Shown one piece after another: positions 9,360 through 19,031 of a stretch of 64,000 nt of DNA (position 1 is its first letter; each line of letters begins with the position of its first letter). The stretch is taken from contig NZ_JAKNTK010000001.1 of NCBI RefSeq assembly GCF_022440805.1, forward strand, positions 2,108,001-2,172,000, written 5' to 3'. The position numbers were made by a program, and so were the translations under genes. The notes under the pieces were generated by a model. The model was not told where the DNA came from, ran no database searches, and saw only the letters and a program-made list of their open reading frames with translations. This DNA is from Holdemania massiliensis. Lineage in GTDB: Bacteria > Bacillota_I > Bacilli_A > Erysipelotrichales > Erysipelotrichaceae.

Positions 9360-10087
9360 TTCCCTTTCTCCTTTTTTCGTTTTTCTTGTAAAAGCAAAGA
9401 TCCTTCAAAAATATCAAGATCTTCTCGTGTCGTAATTTTCCGATTCATAGCATTACTCTTTGAGAACCAAAGACGTTTCCCAAGAGCCATATAGACCGAT
9501 GTAGTGTGTGGTTCTAAAGTATCAAGAATCCCTTGTTCCATCGCTTCTTCATACGTTTCGCATAATTCCCCGTATTTGAATGTCCATGGATTACTGAATC
9601 CTTTAATGTTTTCTCTAATCAGATTCTGTGTTGTGCTATATTCGTCATCCTTAATACAAGTACACAGTACCATATCTTCAGAAGAGATAGCATTACCATG
9701 TTCCTCGCATACTCTAATACTATCGTCAATGATATCCTGCGTTGTCATAGGTGACACCCCAAAACTGATAACAACAATATCATCGGGATTGATCTTATCC
9801 TTTAGCTGGAATACACCATTTAATGTGGACTCTTGAAAAGTCGCACCACCAACAGTTATCCATCTCGTTTTACTTATCCCATATTTATCGGAAATATGTC
9901 TTACTTCATCTATCCAATCTTTATGGCATACAATCTCAATGGCATCAATCTTGTCATCATTTTGGAAAATCTCAAGTGTATAAGCAAGGATAGGTTTGCC
10001 CATTATTTCTATAAATTGCTTCGGAACATCGGCTCCGACTCGTGTACCAGTACCCCCGGCAAGAATGATTGCTATGTTCATGTTCAA
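9356..10087 (-). CDS. IspD/TarI-family cytidylyltransferase, divergent active site
   Basis: 243 residues, clearly of the IspD/TarI fold: AIILAGGTGTRVGADVPKQF at the start and the family's late lysine region MNRKITTREDLDIFEG. In characterised members a motif like HDxxRPF follows the DDIVV strand; here the same place reads VVISFGVSPM. The family GGxxRxxS motif reads GGATFQES. Neighbours are licD and a LicC-LicA fusion, as in pneumococcal lic1, where tarI makes CDP-ribitol. No tarJ reductase is present in the window, so CDP-ribitol synthesis is not supported and another CDP-linked product, or a non-catalytic role, is possible. Confidence 0.75.
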   Translation of the reverse strand: MNMNIAIILAGGTGTRVGADVPKQFIEIMGKPILAYTLEIFQNDDKIDAIEIVCHKDWIDEVRHISDKYGISKTRWITVGGATFQESTLNGVFQLKDKINPDDIVVISFGVSPMTTQDIIDDSIRVCEEHGNAISSEDMVLCTCIKDDEYSTTQNLIRENIKGFSNPWTFKYGELCETYEEAMEQGILDTLEPHTTSVYMALGKRLWFSKSNAMNRKITTREDLDIFEGSLLLQEKRKKEKGK

Positions 10088-10124
10088 GAACCCTTTCTTT
10101 TATTTCAGATTAGCCATATATTGC

Positions 10125-10955
10125 TTATCCTTTTAGCCTTGTCGCCTCTTCGTAGTCTTTATAGGGAATGTCCGAACTCCAAGCGACGATGTCATTTAAC
10201 TTAACACCGCGTTCTGTTTCTGGTGGCAATTGCATATAACTCTGCCCATATCGATTACTCATATATTCTTTGTAACCGATAGGCACAGCAAATATTTCAT
10301 CTTCAAATTGTAATTGTGCAATATCGCTAAACCATTCCCTTTTATACAGCTCTCTCATGACCTTAATGTTCCCTATAGCAAAAAAAACGTTCTCCGTTTT
10401 TTGATTTTCATATTTCGTCATTGCCTCAAATACTTTTTTGCGCACCGACGGTTTCCTTGAATTAGGAATTATTCTGAGCATTAAGTTTGAGCACTTCGCC
10501 ATTATACCACCGTGATTTTGTGGTACCCGACCTACTGTCAGAAGCATCCACAGCATTGCATTGAAATACTGTGCTATTTTGCTAAATTTACCATCCGATA
10601 GGTTATAATACGGATAAATGTCTATATATATTCCATGGTGTACATTTTTATTCGCTAATGAGCCAGCAATTAATGTTGTGTCACTCCTCCGTAACTTTGC
10701 ATCACACAGGCCGCATTCTGGTTCACTTCCGAAGGTCTGAAGGAAATAATTCTTCGGAAATTCCGTTGGTGCAAGAGCCTGCAGTCTCAAGTAATCACCA
10801 TATGGCATTATCACATCAATGTCATCATCACACGGAATAAATCCCTTATGACGTACCGCTCCAAGGCAAGTTCCAAACGCAAAAAAATAACGTAGATGAT
10901 GTTTCTCGCATACGCGCTTATACTCTTTCAGAATTTCCAGCATCACTTTCTGCAA
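10125..10955 (-). CDS. LicD-family phosphotransferase
   Basis: 276 residues from a TTG at 10955. The LicD core is clear: FGTCLGAVRHKGFIPCDDDI with the DDD metal site, then GIYIDIYPYY and the closing NRYGQSYMQLPP. LicD proteins move phosphocholine (or a related phospho-group) from a CDP carrier to a sugar. The start is doubtful: TTG has no ribosome site, while the frame stays open upstream to about 11035 with coding-like sequence (DIDVIESSDSKYANQLDYN) but no ATG or GTG. A GGGAGG overlapping the end of the previous gene points to a start farther upstream, and the only ATG there (11038) is out of frame. Confidence 0.8.
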   Translation of the reverse strand: MQKVMLEILKEYKRVCEKHHLRYFFAFGTCLGAVRHKGFIPCDDDIDVIMPYGDYLRLQALAPTEFPKNYFLQTFGSEPECGLCDAKLRRSDTTLIAGSLANKNVHHGIYIDIYPYYNLSDGKFSKIAQYFNAMLWMLLTVGRVPQNHGGIMAKCSNLMLRIIPNSRKPSVRKKVFEAMTKYENQKTENVFFAIGNIKVMRELYKREWFSDIAQLQFEDEIFAVPIGYKEYMSNRYGQSYMQLPPETERGVKLNDIVAWSSDIPYKDYEEATRLKG

Positions 10956-11053
10956 AGGAACGATATTATAATCAAGCTGATTCGCATACTTACTATCAGA
11001 CGACTCAATTACGTCAATATCATTGCTATAATATGCATTATAATTCTGTTGTG

Positions 11054-11881
11054 TTATTCCCTCCCGTATGCTGTGAGGTAATGATGACCAATCTGTTGCT
11101 CCTTCGGTGGAGGCGTCATATAGTCCCCATATACATGGGTCAAGAACTTATCGTACTCTTTAAACGCCTTAAATGTTTTCCCTTCAAACTCCACATCAGT
11201 GAACTCAGTAAATATGGAACTTTCCATGATTTCTTTCTTGCCATACGCAAATGCACCACCGACTTCACCAGAATACTTCACGGAAGATATTGAACATTTC
11301 CGTCGACGGATTTCTACTGAGTTAAGTAGTCTATTTGGTTTTATAAATTTACCCATTACATAAAAGCAAAAACGAATTGGATCATAATACCACTTGAACC
11401 GAGTTCTTGTTTTGAAAAAGTGAGACCAATTCGAGGCATTAGCTATACTCAGCTTGAAAACAGAGCCATATAGATTGCATGTTGCCTGCTTAAATGTATT
11501 CCCTAAACCATCAACCGCAATTATATCTACGAAAAGACCCATCTTCCCGCGCCACTTCCAAATAGGCTCATCTGGAATCACTGTATTTGGATCACACACG
11601 CGAGTATACAAAAATGGCCATGTAGGATCCGTTCTATGAGAAATCACATAAAATGGGGTTTCATGGCTTGCACAGTATTCCATGAATTTCTCGTAATCAT
11701 CTCTTGGCATTAGTAGATCAATGTCATCATCCCACGGAATAAATCCCTTATGACGAATAGCTCCTAATAATGTGCCATATGCAAGAGAATAGTTTATGCC
11801 CTGGCTTATGCATATTTCATGAATTTTACAAAGTACATCCAGCTCTACTGCTTTCATTTCATCCAAGGTTAGTTTTTTCAT
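11054..11881 (-). CDS. LicD-family phosphotransferase
   Basis: 275 residues, normal family length. Core motif YGTLLGAIRHKGFIPWDDDI near residues 35-55, followed by DLLMPRDDYEKF. GAAAGG precedes the ATG by about 7 bases. Second of three LicD paralogues in the locus. The three differ in sequence, so they probably act on different sugars or positions of the repeat unit. Confidence 0.88.
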   Translation of the reverse strand: MKKLTLDEMKAVELDVLCKIHEICISQGINYSLAYGTLLGAIRHKGFIPWDDDIDLLMPRDDYEKFMEYCASHETPFYVISHRTDPTWPFLYTRVCDPNTVIPDEPIWKWRGKMGLFVDIIAVDGLGNTFKQATCNLYGSVFKLSIANASNWSHFFKTRTRFKWYYDPIRFCFYVMGKFIKPNRLLNSVEIRRRKCSISSVKYSGEVGGAFAYGKKEIMESSIFTEFTDVEFEGKTFKAFKEYDKFLTHVYGDYMTPPPKEQQIGHHYLTAYGRE

Positions 11882-11909
11882 CGTTATATCCTTTCAATCT
11901 CATACTCTC

Positions 11910-13103
11910 CTAAACTACATCGTAGAATGTATCCGGTCTTTCAGGGTTAAATACCTCATTGCAAGTCATCACCGTTACAAGATTTTCTGTCTCACTGAGA
12001 TTGATAATATTATGTGTCCAACCAGGAATCATATGAACCGCTTCAATTTTGTCGCTACTTACTTCAAATTCCACCAGTTCTCCAGTATTAATATTACGTT
12101 CCTGAATCAGCCCGTGCCCTGCCACCACAATAAACAATTCCCATTTACTGTTGTGCCAGTGCTGGCCTTTGGTAATTCCAGGACGGCTGATGTTAATAGA
12201 TACTTGTCCGCAATCCGCTGTATGGATAAGCTCAGTGAAAGAACCACGGTCATCTGCATTCATCTTCAAAGCATATTTGAACTTCTCAGTTGGCAGATAC
12301 GTGAGATAAAGACTGTAGAGTTTCTTTGCAAAGGAGCCTTCTGGCATCTTTGGCATCATAAGTGTGGTAGGTTGCTCTTTAAACTGTTGCAGCAAGTCCA
12401 CAATTTCTCCAAGCGTTACCTTATGTGTTACAGGAACACAACAGTATCTTCCACCTTCCTGCAAAACAGTCTCCACACCCTCAAACTCACAATGGACTTC
12501 TTTACCTTCCAGAAGGTCAAACATCCCCTCAACAAGATCATCAATATAAAGCAGTTCCAATTCAGTGTTTCTGTCGTTGACCGTAAACTCCTCATCATTG
12601 GCCACTGCCCAACAAAAAGTTGACACTGCAGAATTATACCTAGGTTTGGAATGTCCCATTAAGTTTGGAAAACGATAGACTGCTACCTTTGCACCAGTTT
12701 CCTTAGCGTAATCGAAGAATAGCTCTTCTCCTGCTTTCTTACTTCTTCCGTATTCATTATCATAACGACCGATACAAGTTGCCTGAATAGAGGAAGATAA
12801 CATGATCGTTGCCTTGTTCTTATACTTTTTCAGGTTATTGAGCAGATCGGATGCAAAGCCAAAGTTTCCTTTCATAAAATCGTCCGGATTCTCTGGGCGA
12901 TTTACACCTGCCAGATTAAAGACAAAATCAGCTTTCTGACAATATGTAACAAGTTCCTCAGCGGTGGAATTGATATCATACTCATAGATTTCCTCAATTT
13001 TGATTTTGGAACGTGTCTTGTTTTTACCGTCTCTGATATTTTTGAGATTGTTTACAAGGGCGGTTCCCACCATGCCCTTGGATCCTGTTACTAAGATATT
13101 CAT
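11910..13103 (-). CDS. capF: CapF-like bifunctional reductase/cupin for UDP-FucNAc synthesis
   Basis: 397 residues from MNILVTGSKG, chosen because GGGGG sits 9 bases upstream; an in-frame ATG 15 bases earlier lacks a site. N-terminal NAD(P)-binding SDR domain (about 1-260, GSKGMVGTAL, YGRSKKAGEELFF) and C-terminal cupin (about 290-395, GQHWHNSKWELFIVVAGHG). Staphylococcal CapF reduces the 4-keto intermediate made by CapE, giving the substrate of CapG. CapG lies directly upstream and CapE two genes away, so the set is complete. Confidence 0.88.
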   Translation of the reverse strand: MNILVTGSKGMVGTALVNNLKNIRDGKNKTRSKIKIEEIYEYDINSTAEELVTYCQKADFVFNLAGVNRPENPDDFMKGNFGFASDLLNNLKKYKNKATIMLSSSIQATCIGRYDNEYGRSKKAGEELFFDYAKETGAKVAVYRFPNLMGHSKPRYNSAVSTFCWAVANDEEFTVNDRNTELELLYIDDLVEGMFDLLEGKEVHCEFEGVETVLQEGGRYCCVPVTHKVTLGEIVDLLQQFKEQPTTLMMPKMPEGSFAKKLYSLYLTYLPTEKFKYALKMNADDRGSFTELIHTADCGQVSINISRPGITKGQHWHNSKWELFIVVAGHGLIQERNINTGELVEFEVSSDKIEAVHMIPGWTHNIINLSETENLVTVMTCNEVFNPERPDTFYDVV

Positions 13104-13153
13104 CTTGGTTTCCCCCATCCTTATTTTCTAGCAATAAACTGGCGATATTTTAA

Positions 13154-14332
13154 TTACACATCTTTTCTCCAAACCATCTTATTAACTACCCCAACATAGC
13201 TCTGAATGATCTTGACAACCTTGGTAGAAACATTTTCTTCAATGTAATCCGGCACGGGAATGCCGTAGTCACCTGCTCTGTTCATCTCAACCGCAGTATC
13301 AACGGACTGAAGCAAACCCTTTTCATCAATCCCAGAAAGAATAAAACAGGCCTTATCCAATGCCTCCGGACGTTCGGTAGATGTACGAATACATACCGCT
13401 GGGAACGGATGACCAATACTGGTGAAGAAAGAACTTTCCTCAGGCAATGTCCCGCTGTCAGATACAACTGCGAATGCATTCATCTGCAGGTAGTTGTAGT
13501 CATGGAAGCCGAGAGGCTCATGTTGGATTACACGCTTGTCCAACTGGAAACCTGACTTCTCCAAACGCATACGGCTGCGCGGATGACAGGAATACAGGAT
13601 TGGCATATCGTACTTTTCCGCCATTTTATTAATTGCATTGAAGAGACTAAAGAAATTTTTCTCTGTATCAATGTTCTCCTCACGGTGAGCAGACAAGAGA
13701 ATATACTTTCCCTTTTCAAGACCAAGACGATCATGGATATCTGATGCTTCGATCTCTGCCAGATTGTTATGAAGCACCTCTGCCATAGGAGAACCTGTAA
13801 CATAAGTTCTTTCTTTTGGAAGTCCACACTCAGCAAGATAGCGGCGTGCATGCTCGGAATAAGCCATATTCACATCTGAGATAATGTCTACAATTCTACG
13901 ATTTGTTTCTTCTGGAAGACATTCATCTTTACATCTGTTTCCGGCTTCCATATGAAAGATCGGAATATGCAGACGCTTAGCACTGATAACAGATAGACAG
14001 CTGTTTGTATCGCCAAGTACCAACACTGCATCAGGCTTAATAGTAACCATCAACTTGTAACTTTGAGCAATGATATTGCCACAAGTTTCACCAAGATCCT
14101 CACCAACAGCATTCAAATACACATCTGGATCAGCAAGCTTCAAATCCTTGAAGAACACACCATTGAGGTTATAGTCGTAGTTTTGACCAGTATGGGCAAG
14201 AATTGTATCGAAATACTTACGTGTCTTATTGATAACAGCAGCCAAGCGGATGATCTCAGGACGTGTACCAACAATGATCAAAAGTTTTAGCTTACCATTA
14301 TTTTTCCATTTATCATTTAAAAAATTATTCAT
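13154..14332 (-). CDS. capG: UDP-N-acetylglucosamine 2-epimerase family enzyme, CapG-like
   Basis: 392 residues from ATG at 14332, chosen because GAAGGAG lies 8 bases upstream. Non-hydrolysing epimerase fold: IVGTRPEIIRLAAVINK, HMEAGNRCKDECLPEETNRR, and LLSAHREENID. Next to CapF- and CapE-type genes the likely job is the last step to UDP-N-acetyl-L-fucosamine rather than UDP-ManNAc; that is inferred from context. The 212-base stretch upstream (14333-14544) is AT-rich with no promoter I can support. Confidence 0.87.
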   Translation of the reverse strand: MNNFLNDKWKNNGKLKLLIIVGTRPEIIRLAAVINKTRKYFDTILAHTGQNYDYNLNGVFFKDLKLADPDVYLNAVGEDLGETCGNIIAQSYKLMVTIKPDAVLVLGDTNSCLSVISAKRLHIPIFHMEAGNRCKDECLPEETNRRIVDIISDVNMAYSEHARRYLAECGLPKERTYVTGSPMAEVLHNNLAEIEASDIHDRLGLEKGKYILLSAHREENIDTEKNFFSLFNAINKMAEKYDMPILYSCHPRSRMRLEKSGFQLDKRVIQHEPLGFHDYNYLQMNAFAVVSDSGTLPEESSFFTSIGHPFPAVCIRTSTERPEALDKACFILSGIDEKGLLQSVDTAVEMNRAGDYGIPVPDYIEENVSTKVVKIIQSYVGVVNKMVWRKDV

Positions 14333-14544
14333 TATAATAACTCCTTCATTGGAATCTTTAGTTCCTCCCAAGAAAATTGTTTTTTACTATACATCTTAGA
14401 TTGCCTGTAATCATAGCATTCGCATTGTTAAATTAATCTATAGTAACGCAGCACAAATAATGGAACTATCTAAATCCCATTTTTACAGTTTTGTATTAAA
14501 TAATATTCCTAAGCTTTCATTTTTTTATGAAAAAAATTTAGCCT

Positions 14545-15382
14545 TTAAGATAATTTAATATCACCATTCTGATATTTTCTGTATGGTCGACCCAAATCGA
14601 CAATGCCATCCGTGTGGGTTCCGCTTCTTTTATCTCTATCCGGAGGTATCATATAATTGCCATAATGTGCCTTTAAATATGCATCAAACTTTACTGGAAT
14701 CTTCATTTGTATATCCTCAAAAGGCACAGATATGACATCAACAATAAATTCTTGAGGATAAACATATTTATCGAAATTATACGGAAATGCATCTCCTGTA
14801 ACATATTCCGATGTACGAAGAGGATACTTCTTTATAAGATTTATATACCTTTTATAAAACCAATCAAACGGAAGTAACTTTATAAACGGCCTGAAAATAT
14901 TCCACTTACGCTTATTAATATAAAGCTTCCCAAACGAATCATCTGGACTATATCTACGATATATATTCATCTTATTATAGAACTTGAGTTTTTCTAGTAC
15001 CCCCCCCCCCCCCGATTCCAAATAATGGGAACAAATCAACAAAGACCCCCATATATCGATCAGGGAAAGGTTTCACGTTTTCCTCAATGCAAGTCGTGTT
15101 TATATTAGTAACCTTTGAAAAAAATAAATGCATATGTTTTACATCACTTGGAGTGATAACTTTTAGATGAGGTGGTAATTCCTTCCTCAATAACGAAAGT
15201 AATCTATCATAATCCTCAATAGCCACACCTATATCCAAGTCATCATCCCAAGGAATAAAACCTTGATGCCTAACTGCCCCCAAACAGGTACCTGCCACAG
15301 CGATACAGTCAATATTATTCCTCTTGCACACTTTATTTATTTCTTTGTAAATGGAAAGTATTTCACTCTGTAATTCGTTCAT
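14545..15382 (-). pseudogene. LicD-family gene out of frame at a run of 14 G (phase-variable, OFF)
   Basis: The gene starts at MNELQSEILS (ATG at 15382, GGGAG just upstream). The LicD core AGTCLGAVRHQGFIPWDDDL is normal, then FVDLFPLFGI runs into 14 consecutive G (plus-strand C at 15000-15013). With 14 G the frame gives five residues of glycine, TRKTQVL and a stop at 14975, a 135-residue product. The second half continues in another frame (VLEKLKFYNKMNIYRRYS... to GDIKLS) to 14545. With 10, 13 or 16 G the frame is whole; 13 G gives 278 residues, the usual LicD length. With 15 G a stop follows at once (TAC TAG). The gene lies between capE and capG. Confidence 0.9.
15000..15013. repeat. Homopolymer C14 (G14 on the coding strand) inside licD
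   Basis: Fourteen C on the plus strand. The tract falls in a loop of the LicD fold, where a variable number of glycines should be tolerated, so changes of one base switch the reading frame without harming the ON form. Long G tracts are classic slipped-strand contingency sites. Confidence 0.9.
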
Positions 15383-15422
15383 CCATGCTTCTCCCTTCAT
15401 TAGGTATGCGTAAAATTCTGCA

Positions 15423-16463
15423 TTACTTTGTTTTCTTAGCCAACTCGTTCTGAATATACTGCAAAGATACAATCTTCTCCTTCGTTTGCTCTACTGTAAG
15501 GAGTTGTGTATTATTGGAATTAAACTCGCTTAATTTAGCTCTCTCTACATTACCTTGTGTGAAGTACTTATCATAATTAAGATTGCGCTTATCACACGGC
15601 ACTCTGTAGAAATTGCCCATGTCGATTGCATGAGCACATTCCTCGTTGGTCAGAAGAGTCTCATATATTTTCTCTCCATGTCGAATACCAATGACTTTAA
15701 TATTTTCTTTGTCTCCACCAAACAATTCACAGACTGCTTCTGCCTGTGTCTGAATTGTACAAGCAGGTGCCTTCTGAACAAGGATATCACCTGGTTCACC
15801 GTGTTCAAATGCGAAGAGCACTAAATCCACGGCCTCATCAAGTGACATAATAAAGCGGGTCATGGTCGGCTCCGTAAGTGTTATTGGATTACCATTTCTA
15901 ATCTGGTCAATCCAGAGAGGGATAACAGAACCGCGAGAACACATAACGTTTCCATATCGTGTGCAACAGATCTTTGTGGTATCTGTTGTTCTGGCCTTCG
16001 CTACAATTACCTTTTCCATCATTGCCTTAGATGTTCCCATAGCATTCACAGGATAGGCAGCTTTATCAGTAGATAAACACACGACTTTTTTTACACCAGC
16101 ATCAATAGCGGCTGTCAGAACATTCTCGGTTCCAAGAACATTGGTCTTCACCGCCTCAATTGGGAAAAACTCGCAACTTGGCACTTGCTTTAATGCAGCA
16201 GCGTGGAAAATATAATCAACGCCATGCATAGCATTTTTGACAGAGGCTAAGTCGCGAACATCTCCAATATAAAAACTGATTTTATCCGCCATTTCTGGCA
16301 TTTTCACTAGGAACTCATGACGCATATCATCCTGTTTCTTCTCGTCTCTGGAGAAAATACGAATTTCCCCAATATCCGTCTTAAGGAAGCGGTTCAAAAT
16401 CGCATTCCCGAAGGAGCCGGTACCCCCAGTAATTAATAATGTTTTTTCTTTAAACAAGGACAT
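15423..16463 (-). CDS. capE: CapE-like UDP-GlcNAc 4,6-dehydratase/5-epimerase
   Basis: 346 residues. Extended SDR with LLITGGTGSFGN at the start and the catalytic STDKAAYPVNAMGTSKAMME (T, D/M and K positions of this branch). CapE converts UDP-GlcNAc to the 4-keto-6-deoxy sugar that CapF and CapG turn into UDP-N-acetyl-L-fucosamine. In this locus a phase-variable licD lies between capE and capG, unlike the contiguous capEFG of staphylococci. Confidence 0.9.
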   Translation of the reverse strand: MSLFKEKTLLITGGTGSFGNAILNRFLKTDIGEIRIFSRDEKKQDDMRHEFLVKMPEMADKISFYIGDVRDLASVKNAMHGVDYIFHAAALKQVPSCEFFPIEAVKTNVLGTENVLTAAIDAGVKKVVCLSTDKAAYPVNAMGTSKAMMEKVIVAKARTTDTTKICCTRYGNVMCSRGSVIPLWIDQIRNGNPITLTEPTMTRFIMSLDEAVDLVLFAFEHGEPGDILVQKAPACTIQTQAEAVCELFGGDKENIKVIGIRHGEKIYETLLTNEECAHAIDMGNFYRVPCDKRNLNYDKYFTQGNVERAKLSEFNSNNTQLLTVEQTKEKIVSLQYIQNELAKKTK

Positions 16464-16492
16464 TGTCTCTCCTCCAAATTCAATTTATATAT

Positions 16493-17527
16493 CTATTTAT
16501 GAACACGGATTGCTCTGGTCAAATAGGCTCCCGCCTTTTTAAGCAACATATCAACCGTAATACATACTACTATTATCAAAATCACTGACAATAGCCAATG
16601 CAGCACCATGAAATTACTTACAAAAAACTGTGAATTTCTAAAGATCTTTTCCCAAAGATTCCCACGCATACAGGAGTGGTCTTGAATCAGGTATACAGCA
16701 AATATTGATCCTGAAATTCTTGACAAAAAGTTGCTCTGTACTTTCAAACATTTAAAGAACTTAAACATACCATATGCCATCGCGACTAACAAAGGAGAAT
16801 TATAAATCATCAGATCGCTCCAGTAATCTATCGGACAACCTGGAAGCAAACGCAGAAGCACTCTGCTCAATAAAAGGATAAGGCATGCTCCTACATATAT
16901 TAAACCTGCTTTTACTTTAGGAAGTTTTTTGTCATATCTTCGAATTGCCGCTCCCAGCATAATCATAGTAATCGCATGTAAAAATCCATTACCAAACTCA
17001 TTAAACACATCAACACCAAATACTGCCTGTACACAGTCAAAAAATAGTAGAGTTGCAAGAAATATGCCAAACTCATAATTTGAAAGCCTGCATGTCATTT
17101 TGTTCAAAAACGGTCGTAACAGAGAAATCAAAAGGAATACCGTTGCAAACCAATATTGGTTTCCTAAAACAGGAAAAACAGCCCGAATTAATTTTCCTAC
17201 ACTAAAAGTGTCTATACGGCACATCATAGTAAATACAAAAATGAAAACGGAATAAAACCAAATCTGTCTATATAATGCGATTGTAGATTTAAGTGACTTT
17301 TTTATAGAGATCTTTTCTTCTTCAACATGGAAGAAATATCCGGAATTCATATAGAAACAATTCACTGCACACCTGCAAACTACTACCATAACACCAGCAA
17401 ACAACATGTTTAGAGACGTTAGATTCTTAGCTGAGAGTATACCCGACTCTCCAAAATAATGAAGTGTCACTACCATTCCCATGCAAATCAACCGCATCAA
17501 ATCTAAATTTGACTCTCGTTTAGTCAT
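16493..17527 (-). CDS. Acyltransferase family 3 membrane protein (probable polysaccharide O-acetyltransferase)
   Basis: 344 residues from MTKRESNLDLMRLICMGMVV; the GGAGGA site 8 bases upstream decides the start. About ten hydrophobic segments, and an early LDLMRL...H pattern typical of the family (VTLHYFG). Such proteins transfer acetyl or succinyl groups to sugars at the membrane. The position between Wzx and CapE supports decoration of the repeat unit. Confidence 0.82.
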   Translation of the reverse strand: MTKRESNLDLMRLICMGMVVTLHYFGESGILSAKNLTSLNMLFAGVMVVVCRCAVNCFYMNSGYFFHVEEEKISIKKSLKSTIALYRQIWFYSVFIFVFTMMCRIDTFSVGKLIRAVFPVLGNQYWFATVFLLISLLRPFLNKMTCRLSNYEFGIFLATLLFFDCVQAVFGVDVFNEFGNGFLHAITMIMLGAAIRRYDKKLPKVKAGLIYVGACLILLLSRVLLRLLPGCPIDYWSDLMIYNSPLLVAMAYGMFKFFKCLKVQSNFLSRISGSIFAVYLIQDHSCMRGNLWEKIFRNSQFFVSNFMVLHWLLSVILIIVVCITVDMLLKKAGAYLTRAIRVHK

Positions 17528-17597
17528 GCTTAATTCCTCCAACTATCTGAAGTGCTCAGATTACCAAAACTTCCAAAATCATTACAGATCTCCATAA

Positions 17598-19031
17598 TCA
17601 ATATAAACAACCTAACATTTTTTTTAAAACAATTTTGATTTCTGTCACACCTTCTGAAAGTATACGTATCGATGTAGTGTGCATTTGCTTCATTGACTCA
17701 CGAGGCCATTTCCAGTTGTTATATGCAATCTGAACCACAAAATGTACACCCATGAGTGTATATATATTACCTCCAAGCATAGCTCCGATTAAAGACAACA
17801 CTAAAATTGATATACTTGAAATAATATATGGATAAAGATATACAATCCGATTCCTCATTGTGAAATGTGCAGTGAACTCACCATGGTTATGCTCCAAAAA
17901 CATATACAAACACATAAAAGTATACATAACCATGGGAATCCTTGTACGTGAGCCAATCAATATAAGAATTGGCTTTGAAAGCAATCCGAAAGCAATCATT
18001 CCTCCAATTGACACAATCCAAAAAACACTGATACCCAAGGAAAATGTTTTTCTATATTCATCTTCTTTTCCTGTTGCCATTTGATTGATCATTTGAGGCT
18101 GAACCGTACTAAACATAATACCACTAACGCTCACTATGGCGGTTATAATTTGAAGACACAGACCATAAGCTGCTGTTTCTTCAACTCCAAGATAAGCCGA
18201 GCATATCAGTGTCAACGACTGGTTTGTTGCATAACTACAAAGAGAAATAACTCCTGATCGTTTTGCGTTATGCCAAATATCCTTAAAAATTGAAACGGTC
18301 TCCTTAAGCTTTTCTTCTGTTGATTCCTTATATTCGACATTTTGTTCCTGCATTACCTCGTTGATTCGTTTATGCAATACCCTATTAGATAAGAAACGAA
18401 TAACGAATCCCGATACCAAATATGCGGTACTTAGTGCAATCAGAGCATACCCACTCAAAATCCCTATATAACTCAGGATAATCTGAACTACTCTAGAAAC
18501 AACAATAATTTTCTGATAGGCACTAATCTCGCCGATTCCCCTCAGAGCATTTCCGCAGTAATTGTAGTAGAGATTCAAAAAAATAGCGACAGAGTAAATA
18601 CCCCAAGCAATCAAGTGAGTGTACCCTTTAAAATCACGTGTGATATAGCGAATATAAAACGTTCCTCCGGTTGCAAGCACCACCACAGCTACTAAAGCGA
18701 CAACCAAGCAAATAATACGACATGCAGTTAAAATCCTTTTGATAAAATCAACATTTGGCTTATCTCCGACATCAGAAGCATCAAAACCCTCTTTTCGAAT
18801 TTTGTGCGCACCACTCCAGGCGTAAGTGATGTTACGGATTAAAGTGGTAGAAAAGCCAAAATCCAAATATGTTACAAGCGTTCCTACGCTTGCAAAGGTA
18901 TACCACAATCCCAACTCGCCTGATGAAACGTTTGAAAGAACCATAGGAAGTACAATAAGTGATGTACAATATTGAAAAAACGATCCTAAATAACTCCAGA
19001 TAATATCCCGATTCCTAACCCTAATCTGCAT
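17598..19031 (-). CDS. Wzx-type oligosaccharide flippase
   Basis: 477 residues, about 12-14 membrane segments, MATE/polysaccharide-exporter fold. The N-terminus (RNRDIIWSYLGSFFQYCTSL, then SSGELGLWYTFASVGTLVTYLDFG) is typical of Wzx. It should flip the undecaprenyl-linked repeat unit. The start overlaps the end of the upstream glycosyltransferase by 11 bases. Confidence 0.88.
   Translation of the reverse strand: MQIRVRNRDIIWSYLGSFFQYCTSLIVLPMVLSNVSSGELGLWYTFASVGTLVTYLDFGFSTTLIRNITYAWSGAHKIRKEGFDASDVGDKPNVDFIKRILTACRIICLVVALVAVVVLATGGTFYIRYITRDFKGYTHLIAWGIYSVAIFLNLYYNYCGNALRGIGEISAYQKIIVVSRVVQIILSYIGILSGYALIALSTAYLVSGFVIRFLSNRVLHKRINEVMQEQNVEYKESTEEKLKETVSIFKDIWHNAKRSGVISLCSYATNQSLTLICSAYLGVEETAAYGLCLQIITAIVSVSGIMFSTVQPQMINQMATGKEDEYRKTFSLGISVFWIVSIGGMIAFGLLSKPILILIGSRTRIPMVMYTFMCLYMFLEHNHGEFTAHFTMRNRIVYLYPYIISSISILVLSLIGAMLGGNIYTLMGVHFVVQIAYNNWKWPRESMKQMHTTSIRILSEGVTEIKIVLKKMLGCLY

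Noticed and set aside
9356..10087. Naming the cytidylyltransferase tarI or ispD
   Set aside because: Two conserved motifs differ, no tarJ is present, and the setting is not isoprenoid synthesis.
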